Shown piece after piece: positions 53,874 through 62,379 of a stretch of 64,000 nucleotides of DNA. Within the stretch, counting starts at the first letter, position 1. Each line of letters starts with the position of its first letter. The stretch comes from Furfurilactobacillus entadae (GTDB taxonomy: Bacteria > Bacillota > Bacilli > Lactobacillales > Lactobacillaceae), in NCBI RefSeq assembly GCF_045862745.1, contig NZ_BQXN01000005.1:50979-114978 (forward strand), in the 5' to 3' direction. Under the pieces are notes generated by a model. It did no database searches, was not told the origin of the DNA, and was given only the letters and a program-made list of their open reading frames with translations. A program made the position numbers and the translations under genes.

Positions 53874-53945
53874 AGCGGAAGACGGGATTCGAACCCGCGA
53901 CCCCCACCATGGCAAGGTGATGTTCTACCACTGAACTACTTCCGC
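53874..53945 (-). tRNA. tRNA-Gly (GCC)
   Basis: 72 bases, GCGGAAG acceptor arm, loop TTGCCAT with anticodon GCC. Confidence 0.95.
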
Positions 53946-53962
53946 ATATTAACTTGGAACAA

Positions 53963-54036
53963 TGCCGACTAGAGGATTCGAACCTCCGACCCCCGCTTTA
54001 CTAGAGCGGTGCTCTGACCAGCTGAGCTAAGTCGGC
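53963..54036 (-). tRNA. tRNA-Thr (AGT)
   Basis: 74 bases, acceptor arm GCCGACT, anticodon stem CCGCT/AGCGG and loop CTAGTAA giving AGT. A34 in a Thr tRNA is uncommon in bacteria and implies inosine formation. Confidence 0.9.
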
Positions 54037-54045
54037 AAATACTGA

Positions 54046-54127
54046 TGCGGATGAAGGGATTCGAACCCCCACATCAAAAGATACTAGAACCTAAATCTAG
54101 CGCGTCTGCCAGTTCCGCCACATCCGC
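54046..54127 (-). tRNA. tRNA-Leu (TAG)
   Basis: 82 bases with the long variable arm of class II tRNAs; stem CTAGA/TCTAG with loop TTTAGGT gives anticodon TAG. First gene of the cluster. Confidence 0.95.
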
Positions 54128-54318
54128 AGCATCTGACTCTCTTCCTCATCAGACAACTATTAGATAATATCATTTTCAATGAAAAACTGTCAATACTGTT
54201 CCATTTATTTCTTCAACTTTTTTCGTTTTCATGAGCCCCTTGCGCTTCCCCATCCACCATTGTTTAGCAATCAGTTCACCGTATTGCAGGATCACATGCC
54301 TATTGGTTTGCCATAATA

Positions 54319-54353
54319 AAAAGGCGAGCTCCCAAAACGGAAACTCACCTTTA
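54319..54353 (-). terminator. Terminator of serS
   Basis: AAAGGTGAG...CTCGCCTTT pairing on the minus strand with TTTTT after it, 30 bases beyond the serS stop. Confidence 0.85.
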
Positions 54354-54382
54354 CGATGTGCACTTTAAACGTCAGTTAAACC

Positions 54383-55672
54383 CTAGTTCATCCGTGCGTT
54401 TTCTTTAGTGATCTTTGTTACCCCGTGCATGTAAGGAACCAGTGCTTCTGGAATGGTGACAGAACCGTCTTCGTTTTGGTAGTTTTCCAAAATGGCGGCA
54501 ACGGTCCGACCAACAGCAAGACCAGAACCATTCAACGTGTGAACCAAGTGAACCTTGCCGTCGTGGTCACGGTAACGAATTTGTGCGCGCCGTGCCTGGA
54601 AGTCTTCACAGTTAGAACAACTTGAAATTTCCCGATAAGTTTCTTGATGCGGAATCCATACCTCTAAGTCGTGGGTCTCGGCTGCCGTAAAGCTCATGTC
54701 GCCGGTCGCTAACGTAATAACATGGTAAGCCAGTCCCAATTTTTGTAAGATGTCCTCAGCGTCCGTCGTCATCTTTTCCAATTCATTGTAAGATTCTTCG
54801 GGTTTCACGTACTTCACCATTTCAACCTTATTAAACTGGTGCATCCGGATTAAGCCCCGTGTGTCACGTCCAGCAGAACCGGCTTCTGACCGGAAACTTG
54901 GTGACAAGGCTGTCAGGTACACCGGTAATTGGGCTTCGTCCAGCACTTCAGCGCGGTAGTAGTTTGTCAGCGGCACTTCGGCTGTTGGAATCATCGTTAA
55001 ATCTTCATCGGCCAGTTGGTACACGTCTTCCTTAAACTTGGGAAATTGGCCCGTCCCGTACATTGAGTCGCTGTTGACCATGTAAGGTGGAATAACTTCC
55101 TCATAGCCTTCCTCGGCATGTTGATCCAACATAAAGTTATAAATGGCGCGTTCTAGCTTCGCACCCATCCCCATGTAGTAAACGAACCGGGCACCAGAGA
55201 CCTTTGCAGCCCGTTTAAAGTCCAAGATTCCAAGGTCTTCACCAATGTCCCAGTGCGCTTTAGGTTCAAAGTCAAAGTGCGGAATGACCCCCACCTTTCG
55301 TTCTTCACGGGCGTAGTTTTCATCTGGGCCAACGGGGTCCGTGTCATGGGGGAAGTTTGGCAAGTGCGCCATCTTGTCGTTAAACGTCGTGAGCACTTCA
55401 TCCAGTTCAACGTCTAGCGCCTTAATTTGGCTTCCCACTTCTCGCATTTCAGCAATTTGGGCCGTTGCGTCTTCCTTGTTCCGTTTAGCAACACTGATGG
55501 CATCTGACACAGTGTTCCGTTTCGCCTTCAATTGTTCCGTTTGTTGAAGTAGTTCACGCCGCTTCTCATCCAGCGCTAACACGTCATCAATTTGTTCCGG
55601 CTTCACAGCCCGGGTTGCTAACTGCGCCTTTGCTTCATCCGGATTTGTCCGGATTCGTTTAATGTCTAGCAT
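54383..55672 (-). CDS. serS: Seryl-tRNA synthetase
   Basis: The 429-residue class II synthetase starts MLDIKRIRTNPDEAKAQLAT, 8 bases after GGAGG; the frame start at 55687 is rejected. The N-terminal coiled-coil arm (about 25-100) grips the long variable arm of tRNA-Ser. Motif 2 (SPSFRSEAGSAGRDTRGLIR) and motif 3 (NGSGLAVGRTVAAILENYQ) are clear. Controlled by a T-box leader. Confidence 0.98.
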   Translation of the reverse strand: MLDIKRIRTNPDEAKAQLATRAVKPEQIDDVLALDEKRRELLQQTEQLKAKRNTVSDAISVAKRNKEDATAQIAEMREVGSQIKALDVELDEVLTTFNDKMAHLPNFPHDTDPVGPDENYAREERKVGVIPHFDFEPKAHWDIGEDLGILDFKRAAKVSGARFVYYMGMGAKLERAIYNFMLDQHAEEGYEEVIPPYMVNSDSMYGTGQFPKFKEDVYQLADEDLTMIPTAEVPLTNYYRAEVLDEAQLPVYLTALSPSFRSEAGSAGRDTRGLIRMHQFNKVEMVKYVKPEESYNELEKMTTDAEDILQKLGLAYHVITLATGDMSFTAAETHDLEVWIPHQETYREISSCSNCEDFQARRAQIRYRDHDGKVHLVHTLNGSGLAVGRTVAAILENYQNEDGSVTIPEALVPYMHGVTKITKENARMN

Positions 55673-55704
55673 ATGCTTGACCTCCATTTTATGCGGTTAA
55701 TGAG

Positions 55705-55910
55705 TCAAAAAAGACGCCACTCATCCCAATCAATTGGGACGAATGACGTCAATTCGCGGTACCACCCAAGTTCACCATCGCTGGTGCGCTCAAACAAGAT
55801 AACGACTTTCGCCGTGCGGGAGTTACCCGCCCACGTGATTCGTTGCTGGAAGCGCGATGATCCGGTTTTCATCAACCACCGGCTTTCTAAGTCATCGCAT
55901 AAAACAACTG
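55705..55910 (-). promoter_or_regulatory. T-box riboswitch of serS
   Basis: The minus strand has the T-box core TGGGTGGTACCGCG (55755-55768), a stem III CACC/GGTG before it, and a strong terminator stem (55705-55750, arms ending in GACGTC and GGCGTC, then TTTTTT). A short stem I closes with GTTG/CAAC and GCGATGA/TCATCGC; the bulge on the 3' side holds TCC (55848-55850), a Ser codon and likely specifier. Uncharged tRNA-Ser would favour the antiterminator. Confidence 0.88.
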
Positions 55911-55937
55911 TGTTTATTTATGTCATTAATTGGCTTT

Positions 55938-55966
55938 AGTGTAAGCCATTCACGCCATTCCTGCAA
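55938..55966 (-). promoter_or_regulatory. Promoter of serS
   Basis: TTGCAG (55961-55966) and TACACT (55938-55943) on the minus strand, 17 bases apart, about 25 bases before stem I of the T-box. Confidence 0.65.
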
Positions 55967-55983
55967 GCATCAGCTTCAAAAAA

Positions 55984-56631
55984 TTATGCCGTTGCAACTT
56001 GCAATTCGGCTAACTTCGCGTCAATCTGGGCCAACACTGCCTGGGCCGCCGTTGGATCTTCAACGAAGTCAAATTGATCACCATCGATCTTCATCTTTGG
56101 ACCATGGTTATACTGTTCATACCAGTCCGTATAACGTGCATTCAACTGTTTGTAGTATTCGTACAGGTCTGGATCTGTATCGATCTGTTCGTATTCACGC
56201 CCACGTTTTTTAATCCGTTCTAACATTGTGTCAAACGAAATATCAATGTGAATCAGTAAGTCGGGGTTCTTCGCATGTGGTGCATCTGGCAATTCTTGCA
56301 TCATGTTTGTCATGAGGGAGTCGTAAATGTCCACTTCTGTCTCCGTTGACCGGCCTAAGTCGGCGTTTAAATGAAACAACAGTGAGTCTTCATAAATTGA
56401 CCGGTCCATCACACTGGCATCATCAGCAAATGACGCCTTGATGGAATCCATGCGTTTGTTCAAAAAGTAAATCTGCAGTAAGAACGCATACTTTTTAGGA
56501 TCCTTATAGAACAACGGCAAAATGGGGTTGTCCTCCACTGATTCATAAAATGCCTGCGTGTTCAAATGAGTGGCCAGAAGATCCGTTAAACTCGTCTTTC
56601 CTGCACCAATCGTTCCTGCTAAAACAATCAT
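55984..56631 (-). CDS. Deoxynucleoside kinase (deoxyadenosine/deoxyguanosine kinase type)
   Basis: This 215-residue kinase starts MIVLAGTIGAGKTSLTDLLA, with the P-loop GTIGAGKTS (6-14), followed by YESVEDNPILPLFY and the catalytic-site DRSIYEDSLLF. The sequence resembles the dAK/dGK pair of Lactobacillus acidophilus; here a single gene is seen. It phosphorylates purine deoxynucleosides for salvage. SD GGGGAGAC precedes the ATG. Confidence 0.92.
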   Translation of the reverse strand: MIVLAGTIGAGKTSLTDLLATHLNTQAFYESVEDNPILPLFYKDPKKYAFLLQIYFLNKRMDSIKASFADDASVMDRSIYEDSLLFHLNADLGRSTETEVDIYDSLMTNMMQELPDAPHAKNPDLLIHIDISFDTMLERIKKRGREYEQIDTDPDLYEYYKQLNARYTDWYEQYNHGPKMKIDGDQFDFVEDPTAAQAVLAQIDAKLAELQVATA

Positions 56632-56965
56632 GTCTTGTCTCCCCTAAGTTCTGTCCTAAGCTGCCAATTTGTCTACCCTACATGCTAATGGCGCACTAAA
56701 CGGCTCACCACCACGACACCACGCAACGTGAGCTAGCGCAATCATTATTTGCCTTAAATATCTGCTACATATTGTAGCACGTCTAAAAATCAGTGGCATA
56801 TCTTGTAGCCAAAAAAATAAATCGTAATCGTTCTGTCATAACCGTGTTTAACCGAAGAAGCCCCGGCATGAAGCGCAGGGGAGTGCTTACATTGTTTGCA
56901 ACCTTTCCATGAATATATTTATTTCATGACAAAAAGGTGAGAACGCCTCATGCCATCATCATCCA
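56632..56965. other. Intergenic region, no gene seen
   Basis: Apart from a small GCTAC/GTAGC hairpin (56762-56776) close to a possible TACAAT -10 for the kinase gene, nothing is recognised in this stretch. Confidence 0.4.
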
Positions 56966-57010
56966 TTAAAAAACGACCGTTGTGAATGGTTCCCCCTCAC
57001 AGCGGCCGCT
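56966..57010 (-). terminator. Terminator of the lysine permease gene
   Basis: CGGCCGCTGTGA and TCACAACGGTCG pair on the minus strand and are followed by TTTTTT. Confidence 0.85.
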
Positions 57011-57061
57011 TTAATTACTTTATCTTGAAACCTTAACAATGACCATCATGCGCATTGCAGC

Positions 57062-58579
57062 TTAATCAGTATGTGTGTTCGTATCCGTTGATGACCCAGC
57101 AACCTCTGAATCAGCAGTAACGGTCGAATAGCTTTCAGACCGTGTCTTCGGCGACAGATTCACCTGATCCAGTGGAATCATGTGCGTCATATGCCGAATC
57201 TTGTAGTAACCCCACAAAATCAAGAACAGTGGCACACTCATGTACGTGATCAGGATCGCCTGCAAATCAAAGTTTGCAAATGACTTGAGGTCCTGGCCTG
57301 CAATCACGATGATTCCAAGGCCAAACGCGAGTAACGGGCCAACCGGGAACCACTTTGCGTGATAGCGCAATTCGCTCACCTTGTGCCCCTGCTTAACGAA
57401 TGCCCGCCGGAAACGATAATGACTGATGGCGATCCCGAGCCAGGCAATAAAGCCAGTCAACCCAGACGCCGCCACCAAGTACAAGTACAACTGGGGCCCA
57501 AAGATACTGGTTAAGAACGTTAGTAATCCAATGATCATGGTTCCGATCAATGCAGCCATTGGGATGCCACGCTTGTTCGTCTTCCCGAAGAAGTCTGGCG
57601 CGTACCCTTCGTTTGCAAGTGAATACAGCATCCGCGTTGAGGCGTATAACCCCGAATTAGCGGATGAAATCACGGACGTCAAGATGACGGCGTTCATGAC
57701 ACTAGCCGCAGCGGCCAACCCGGCACGGCGGAAGACTAACGTAAACGGACTGATGGCGATATCCGTTGCGCTTGATCCCAAAAGATCCTTGCTGGTATAG
57801 GGAATGATGCAGGCAATAACAAAAATGGCTAAAATATAGAATAATAAAATCCGCCAGAACACCTGCCGGATCGCCTTTGGAATACTCGTTTCTGGTGTTT
57901 CACTTTCACCAGCTTCGATTCCGATCAGCTCCGTCCCTTGGAACGAGAACCCAGCGACAACGAAGACGGACAGTAACGCCGGAATCCCACCAACAAATGG
58001 CGCATGCTTGTACGTCAGGTTAGAAAAGCCGGTTGCATGGCCGCCCATAATTCCTAGGATGGTGAAGACCCCAACCACTAAGAAAATAAGAACGGTGACC
58101 ACCTTAACGATGGACATCCAGTATTCCGTTTCACCAAAGGAGCGAACGGATAATGCGTTGATCGTAAAAATGATGGCTAACGCAATGATACTAAAAATCC
58201 ACGCCGGAACATGTGGCAGCCAAAACTGCATAACTAACGCCGCCGTGGAAACATCAACGGCCAACGTAATGGCCCAGTTGAACCAGTAGTTCCACCCCAT
58301 GGCAAATCCTAATGCGGGATCAACAAACTTCGTTGAATACGCCGCAAATGACCCGGTCAGTGGCATGTACGTCGCCATTTCACCAAGACTTGTCATCAAG
58401 AAGTAAACCATTAGCCCAATGGCAATGTACGCCACTAATGCCCCACCAGGCCCGGCTGTCGAGATTGCCGACCCGGAGGCCACAAACAACCCTGTTCCAA
58501 TACTACCACCCAGCGCGATCATCGAAAGATGCCGCGTCTTTAACGTCCGGTTAACCGCACGATTTTCATTTTCTGCCAT
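57062..58579 (-). CDS. lysP: APC-superfamily amino acid permease, probable lysine importer
   Basis: The 505-residue product starts MAENENRAVNRTLKTRHLSM, 8 bases after GGGAGG. Twelve membrane segments with the family motif MIALGGSIGTGLFVASG in TM1 and a hydrophilic C-terminal tail (about 465-505). It resembles LysP. The lysine riboswitch in its leader independently supports lysine as substrate and feedback signal. Confidence 0.92.
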   Translation of the reverse strand: MAENENRAVNRTLKTRHLSMIALGGSIGTGLFVASGSAISTAGPGGALVAYIAIGLMVYFLMTSLGEMATYMPLTGSFAAYSTKFVDPALGFAMGWNYWFNWAITLAVDVSTAALVMQFWLPHVPAWIFSIIALAIIFTINALSVRSFGETEYWMSIVKVVTVLIFLVVGVFTILGIMGGHATGFSNLTYKHAPFVGGIPALLSVFVVAGFSFQGTELIGIEAGESETPETSIPKAIRQVFWRILLFYILAIFVIACIIPYTSKDLLGSSATDIAISPFTLVFRRAGLAAAASVMNAVILTSVISSANSGLYASTRMLYSLANEGYAPDFFGKTNKRGIPMAALIGTMIIGLLTFLTSIFGPQLYLYLVAASGLTGFIAWLGIAISHYRFRRAFVKQGHKVSELRYHAKWFPVGPLLAFGLGIIVIAGQDLKSFANFDLQAILITYMSVPLFLILWGYYKIRHMTHMIPLDQVNLSPKTRSESYSTVTADSEVAGSSTDTNTHTD

Positions 58580-58634
58580 ATCGAGTTCCTCCCATTTTTT
58601 GCAAAGAGAAGCACCGGATGTAATCTGAACAAAC

Positions 58635-58692
58635 AAAAAAGGTCGGCTTGCTTAACAAAGTGTCAATTCGACACGCTAAACAATCCGACCAC
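58635..58692 (-). terminator. Regulatory terminator of the lysine riboswitch
   Basis: On the minus strand GGTCGG and CCGACC close a long hairpin followed by TTTTTT, between the aptamer and the lysP SD. Confidence 0.85.
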
Positions 58693-58699
58693 CTTTAAT

Positions 58700-58895
58700 C
58701 TATCCTGGTCAATCGTTGATAGCGCTCCGTGGCGTTTCTATTTGCCACGACAGTCCGTTAGCTATTAACCAACGGCCCAACCACTAGATTGAAACAGCAA
58801 CCTGTGATTTCGGCGACGCACCCTTTTACTGAAAGTCAGTGGACCTGTTTGTCCTCGTCTCAGCGACTCGTGATTGCCGCAACCTCTTCATTCGA
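58700..58895 (-). promoter_or_regulatory. Lysine riboswitch (L box)
   Basis: The minus strand holds the conserved L-box elements in order: AGAGGTTGC, GAGTCG...GACGAGGA, AGGGTGCGTCGCCGAA, GGTTGCTG, TGGTTGGGCCG, GGACTGTCGTGGC and GGAGCGCTATC. The aptamer is followed by a terminator, so bound lysine should stop transcription before the permease gene. Confidence 0.92.
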
Positions 58896-58904
58896 TATAA
58901 CGAC

Positions 58905-58933
58905 AGTATAAAAAGAAGACTTGCAAATTGCAA
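58905..58933 (-). promoter_or_regulatory. Promoter of the lysine riboswitch-lysP transcript
   Basis: TTGCAA (58928-58933) and TATACT (58905-58910) are 17 bases apart on the minus strand. The -35 lies in the arm of the terminator hairpin of the upstream gene. Confidence 0.7.
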
Positions 58934-58944
58934 GTCTTCTTTTA
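58911..58944 (-). terminator. Terminator of the Rrf2-type gene
   Basis: Perfect palindrome AAGAAGACTTGCAA / TTGCAAGTCTTCTT with a T run, 47 bases after the regulator stop. Confidence 0.88.
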
Positions 58945-58990
58945 GTCGATTAACGATTTATCGCTTTCATTAACGGTTCTTTTGCTCTTC

Positions 58991-59518
58991 CTACACCATG
59001 TGGCCACCACGAAGTAACCGTTTAAGCTGCTCCGTAAAACGAGTTGCGTTCTCAACGCTATCGTTCCAATCCACCGTCGGGATAATTGTTGACTGAAAGA
59101 TTTTGACCAACACTTGGTGTACCGACACTGCTTGAAGTGCGGAGGCATACCGCCGATCAGCCTCAGCAAATAAATCTGTCAATACTTGTGAACCCCGGTT
59201 GGCCAGTGGTTCTAAGTCGTCAAAAACTTGATCAATTAGCCCGTTATTTGGATATGAATCAATGATCTCGGTTGCCACAACAGCGTCCCAAACACTAATT
59301 TCATCCGCTGGCCGCCCCAGTGTAAAGCCGCCCTGGTTGCCAGAAACAGATTGAATCAGCCCCGCCACAACCAGTTTACGCATGATTTTACGCAGGTACG
59401 TTTGTGAGCCCCCTAACCGTGTGTGGATCACAACGGACGTCAAGGGGACATTTTGTTTTTGGGTGGCAAGCAATGCCAAAATGCAGGCTGCCTGCTCGAA
59501 GCCCTTTGTTAATTGCAT
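58991..59518 (-). CDS. Rrf2-family transcriptional regulator
   Basis: This 175-residue protein has the Rrf2 N-terminus (MQLTKGFEQAACILALLATQ), a winged HTH (GGSQTYLRKIMRKLVVAGLI) and wing (NQGGFTLGRPADEIS). The three clustered Cys that bind Fe-S in IscR/NsrR are absent; Cys12 is the only Cys. It is therefore likely of a non-FeS subgroup. Target unknown; a terminator separates it from lysP. Confidence 0.88.
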   Translation of the reverse strand: MQLTKGFEQAACILALLATQKQNVPLTSVVIHTRLGGSQTYLRKIMRKLVVAGLIQSVSGNQGGFTLGRPADEISVWDAVVATEIIDSYPNNGLIDQVFDDLEPLANRGSQVLTDLFAEADRRYASALQAVSVHQVLVKIFQSTIIPTVDWNDSVENATRFTEQLKRLLRGGHMV

Positions 59519-59627
59519 ATGTTCACCTGGCCATCATGGCCTCATCAAATTAATTATTTTTCAACTTTATTTCGCTCAGTTTGTCTTTTTATCATAGCAC
59601 ACCACACACTCACGACAACCCCCGAAA

Positions 59628-60200
59628 CTACTGGTTATTCGCCGAATCCTGTGGGCCCGTTGCGCGCCAAAAATCAAGCGGGGTCAGCTTGTAAAAGCGC
59701 TCCACTTTTCCGGGGGCAAAAAAGTCCGTTTCGTCGTGCTGAAGCTGATGTGTGAACTGAAAACCACACTTTGTAAAAATCCCGGCTGACCGCGTATTAT
59801 CCGCAAAATACGAGCCCAAAATCGCCTGTAACCCGTGATCAAAACCGTAATTCAACACGGCAACGACTGCTTCACTCATGTAGCCCCGTCCCCAAAACGC
59901 TTCGTTCAACATGTAGCCCAAGTCCCGTTCCCCCCGGGCAAGGCGACCATTTTCATCGCTTCGACCATACAGCCCGATCGTCCCAATCAACTGGTGTGTT
60001 TCCGCTAATTCAATTCCCCAGATCCATCGCTGGTGCAAGGTTTGTTGTAGCAAAAAATGCGTTTCAAATTCGGTCCTGGTTGCTTGAAACCCCGCTGGTT
60101 GTGCCACGTTCACATTTTCAACGATCGCCGTAAAGTCGGCTAAGTCCGTCTCACTCATGGAGCGAATTACCAAGCGGTCTGTTTCTATCCTAGTTGCCAT
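59628..60200 (-). CDS. GNAT acetyltransferase, RimJ/RimL type
   Basis: The 190-residue product starts MATRIETDRLVIRSMSETDL, 5 bases after GGAGGG. The acetyl-CoA pocket is marked by RDLGYMLNEAFWGRGYMSEA. RimJ/RimL-like members acetylate protein N-termini, but many relatives act on small molecules, so the substrate is open. The start at 60227 lacks an SD. Confidence 0.85.
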   Translation of the reverse strand: MATRIETDRLVIRSMSETDLADFTAIVENVNVAQPAGFQATRTEFETHFLLQQTLHQRWIWGIELAETHQLIGTIGLYGRSDENGRLARGERDLGYMLNEAFWGRGYMSEAVVAVLNYGFDHGLQAILGSYFADNTRSAGIFTKCGFQFTHQLQHDETDFFAPGKVERFYKLTPLDFWRATGPQDSANNQ

Positions 60201-60334
60201 TTCGTCCCTCCAGCGGTTTGTTACCAAACACCGCTCTATTTGATGCTAGTTTAATCCAGGCGCCAGACAAACACAATCCGCCTCCCTCGCCACGCATCAT
60301 CATTTGAGCTATCATACCTAGTGAGGTGAATGCC

Positions 60335-61141
60335 ATGCAAACAATCAAACACATGATCAACGATCACAGTTACTTTCGCGGCTTTATGCACGATGTCCCC
60401 GGTCAAAACGGGCAAACGACCTTCCCCACCATGGTCATCGTCCCCGGCGGCTCTTACACGCATATTCCAGAAGCACAGGCTGAAAGTGTCGCACTTGCTT
60501 TCTTCGCTCAGGGTTACAACGCCGTGTACCTACGTTATTCCTTCATCGGCGAAATCATTCCGCTCCTTCCTGCGCCACTGATCGAACTGGCCCAGACGGT
60601 TCATCAGCTAAAGACCACGCCGGCGTGGCCCGTTGCTAACGACCAGGTCGTTATCTTCGGGATGTCCGTTGGTGGTAACTTGACTAGTCTATATAATGAT
60701 TACTGGCACACTGACTGGCTAACGACGGCTTCAGCATCCACGCCAGACCAGTTGGAACCGACTGGTGTTATCCTTGGGTATCCCGTTATTAGTCCCAACC
60801 TTGGCTTTCCAAAGGACGCACACACACTGGCTCAGTGGACTGATGATCCCGCTCGGTTTGCCGCTGAACAACACGTTTCGGTGCATAATAAACCGACGTT
60901 TGCCTGGGTCACCGCAGAAGATCAGGCAGTCCCAGTGAAAAACACGCTTCAGTATGTGCAAGCCATGACCGATCATCACCAGCCGGTAGAATTACACCTT
61001 TTCAATCACGGACCACACGGATTGGCCCTTGCCAACCAGGTGACCGAATGGAAACCGGGAACAAACCTCCCGCACGTTGCCCACTGGTTTACCCTGGCCC
61101 AGGAGTGGTTGACCGATTTATTCACCAAGCCAACCGCCTAA
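60335..61141 (+). CDS. Alpha/beta-hydrolase, acetyl-esterase/lipase-like
   Basis: The 268-residue enzyme starts MQTIKHMINDHSYFRGFMHD after GAGGTG. The oxyanion segment VPGGSY, nucleophile Ser in GMSVGGNL, acid Asp in TAEDQAVPV and His in HGPHGL form a complete catalytic set. The PGGSY variant of HGGG is usual in BD-FAE/AXE-like esterases of lactobacilli. It is cytoplasmic; the ester substrate is unknown. Confidence 0.88.
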   Translation: MQTIKHMINDHSYFRGFMHDVPGQNGQTTFPTMVIVPGGSYTHIPEAQAESVALAFFAQGYNAVYLRYSFIGEIIPLLPAPLIELAQTVHQLKTTPAWPVANDQVVIFGMSVGGNLTSLYNDYWHTDWLTTASASTPDQLEPTGVILGYPVISPNLGFPKDAHTLAQWTDDPARFAAEQHVSVHNKPTFAWVTAEDQAVPVKNTLQYVQAMTDHHQPVELHLFNHGPHGLALANQVTEWKPGTNLPHVAHWFTLAQEWLTDLFTKPTA

Positions 61142-61162
61142 CCCAATTTAGTTTTTGTTAAT

Positions 61163-61206
61163 GACACACTGACGGACATCATGATGGTCTTGTCAGCGTG
61201 TTTTTT
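61163..61206 (+). terminator. Terminator of the hydrolase gene
   Basis: ACACACTGAC and GTCAGCGTGT pair around an inner GGAC/GTCT stem, followed by TTTTTT on the plus strand. A second palindrome AATTGATC-agac-GATCAATT follows at 61207-61226. Confidence 0.85.
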
Positions 61207-61404
61207 AATTGATCAGACGATCAATTGTTTCCACTGGCGACAATTATGCGTTTTCAAAAGTGGCAGTTTTCTAAGAAACCATGTGAACATTACACAACCG
61301 GCATTAACGCCATGTTTTAATCACCATTATTTACCGTATTTATGAGAGAAAAATTAATGTTGAAAAGAGTAGCCATTTTCATTTAAACCGTGTAGAATGC
61401 TCTC

Positions 61405-61680
61405 ACGTGGTCAACAACTGACCTTTTCATCAGGCAGTGACCAGCCAATGAAAAGTGTAACTGATGAGGAGTTACCCACCCATAATATGGTCACTGTCAT
61501 GATTCCTCGTGAATCAACCTGGCCGCAATCGCGGCACATTGTGTGAGGGCCATGGCAGTTAACGTTTGGACCGATCATCCTTACGTGACAGTTCAACTAA
61601 TCTGATTAACCCGGTAGAGCATACTAGTTCGTTTCCACCGGGTCATCCTGAACGTGCCATGACTCAATCGAAAAAGGAGC
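61405..61680 (+). promoter_or_regulatory. Hairpin-rich leader of unknown type before a GNAT gene
   Basis: Stems seen: GGTCA/TGACC (61409-61423), CTTTTCAT/ATGAAAAG (61423-61455), GTAACT/AGTTAC (61457-61475), an 8-bp stem CTGTCATG/CATGGCAG (61494-61501 with 61551-61558) enclosing GATTC/GAATC and GCCGC/GCGGC, and CCCGGT/ACCGGG (61610-61642). A competing pairing TGGCC/GGCCA (61520-61524 with 61548-61552) would break the 8-bp stem. A TAGAAT (61393-61398) could be the -10. No known riboswitch was recognised. Confidence 0.5.
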
Positions 61681-61687
61681 GAGTCTC

Positions 61688-62239
61688 ATGACATCATCAA
61701 CTTTAAACGTTACATTACACTTCGCAGAAATGACTGATTTACCAGCCATCAAGGAAATCATTACGGATGCCCGCGGCTTTTTAGCCGACCAAGGCATTGA
61801 CCAATGGCAAAATGGTTATCCAGAGGATGCCGTTATCGCCGCCGACATTGACCGTGGTGAAACGGTTGCCTTAAAGGATGACGAAGGTACAATTCTTGCC
61901 ATTGCTTCCCTAGTTAAGGGCATCGACGACGCTTACGAAGGCATCGTTGACGGCAAGTGGCGGGTCCCTGCAACACCAACAAATTACGTTTCCATTCATC
62001 GTGTTGCAATGGCGAAAGCCTCCCGTGGCCATCACCTAACCCACGATTTCTTCGACCTCATGCTTGAACAAATTCGACAGGATTCAGACGTCGAAAGCGT
62101 CCGCATCGATACACATCCCGAAAACTTTGGCATGCAACATGTCATTGAAACAAACGGATTTGATTACATCGGCTTGGTCCCAGTTGTCGGGGGTCGGCCT
62201 GATGAGACCAACGTCGCCTACGACATGGTCCTCAACTAA
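61688..62239 (+). CDS. GNAT-family acetyltransferase
   Basis: This 183-residue protein begins MTSSTLNVTLHFAEMTDLPA, 8 bases after AAGGAG. The GNAT core runs from about residue 10; VSIHRVAMAKASRGHHLTHD (about 101-120) fits the acetyl-CoA loop in a degenerate form, and IDTHPENFGMQHVIETNGF is the typical motif B. Substrate unknown. The long structured leader suggests that expression is controlled at the RNA level. Confidence 0.85.
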   Translation: MTSSTLNVTLHFAEMTDLPAIKEIITDARGFLADQGIDQWQNGYPEDAVIAADIDRGETVALKDDEGTILAIASLVKGIDDAYEGIVDGKWRVPATPTNYVSIHRVAMAKASRGHHLTHDFFDLMLEQIRQDSDVESVRIDTHPENFGMQHVIETNGFDYIGLVPVVGGRPDETNVAYDMVLN

Positions 62240-62249
62240 ATAAGCTCAA

Positions 62250-62288
62250 CAAATTAGCGGCCATCACCTTGATGAAGCCGTTTTTTTA
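62250..62288 (+). terminator. Terminator of the GNAT gene
   Basis: GCGGCCATCA and TGATGAAGCCGT pair imperfectly, followed by seven T. Confidence 0.7.
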
Positions 62289-62379
62289 TTGCATTCATTC
62301 ATAAACGGGTGATCGCCACTTTCTAATCAACTTCTAATGCAGTATACTAACTCCATGTAAAAGAAAAGGAGTGAGTCAT

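Noticed and set aside
53757..53972. 71-codon plus-strand frame
   Set aside because: It runs across three tRNA genes on the other strand and reads as a typical spurious tRNA-derived peptide (SRTYNLLIRSQ type).
58991..59518. Fe-S-sensing NsrR/IscR assignment
   Set aside because: The three-Cys cluster required for Fe-S binding is missing.
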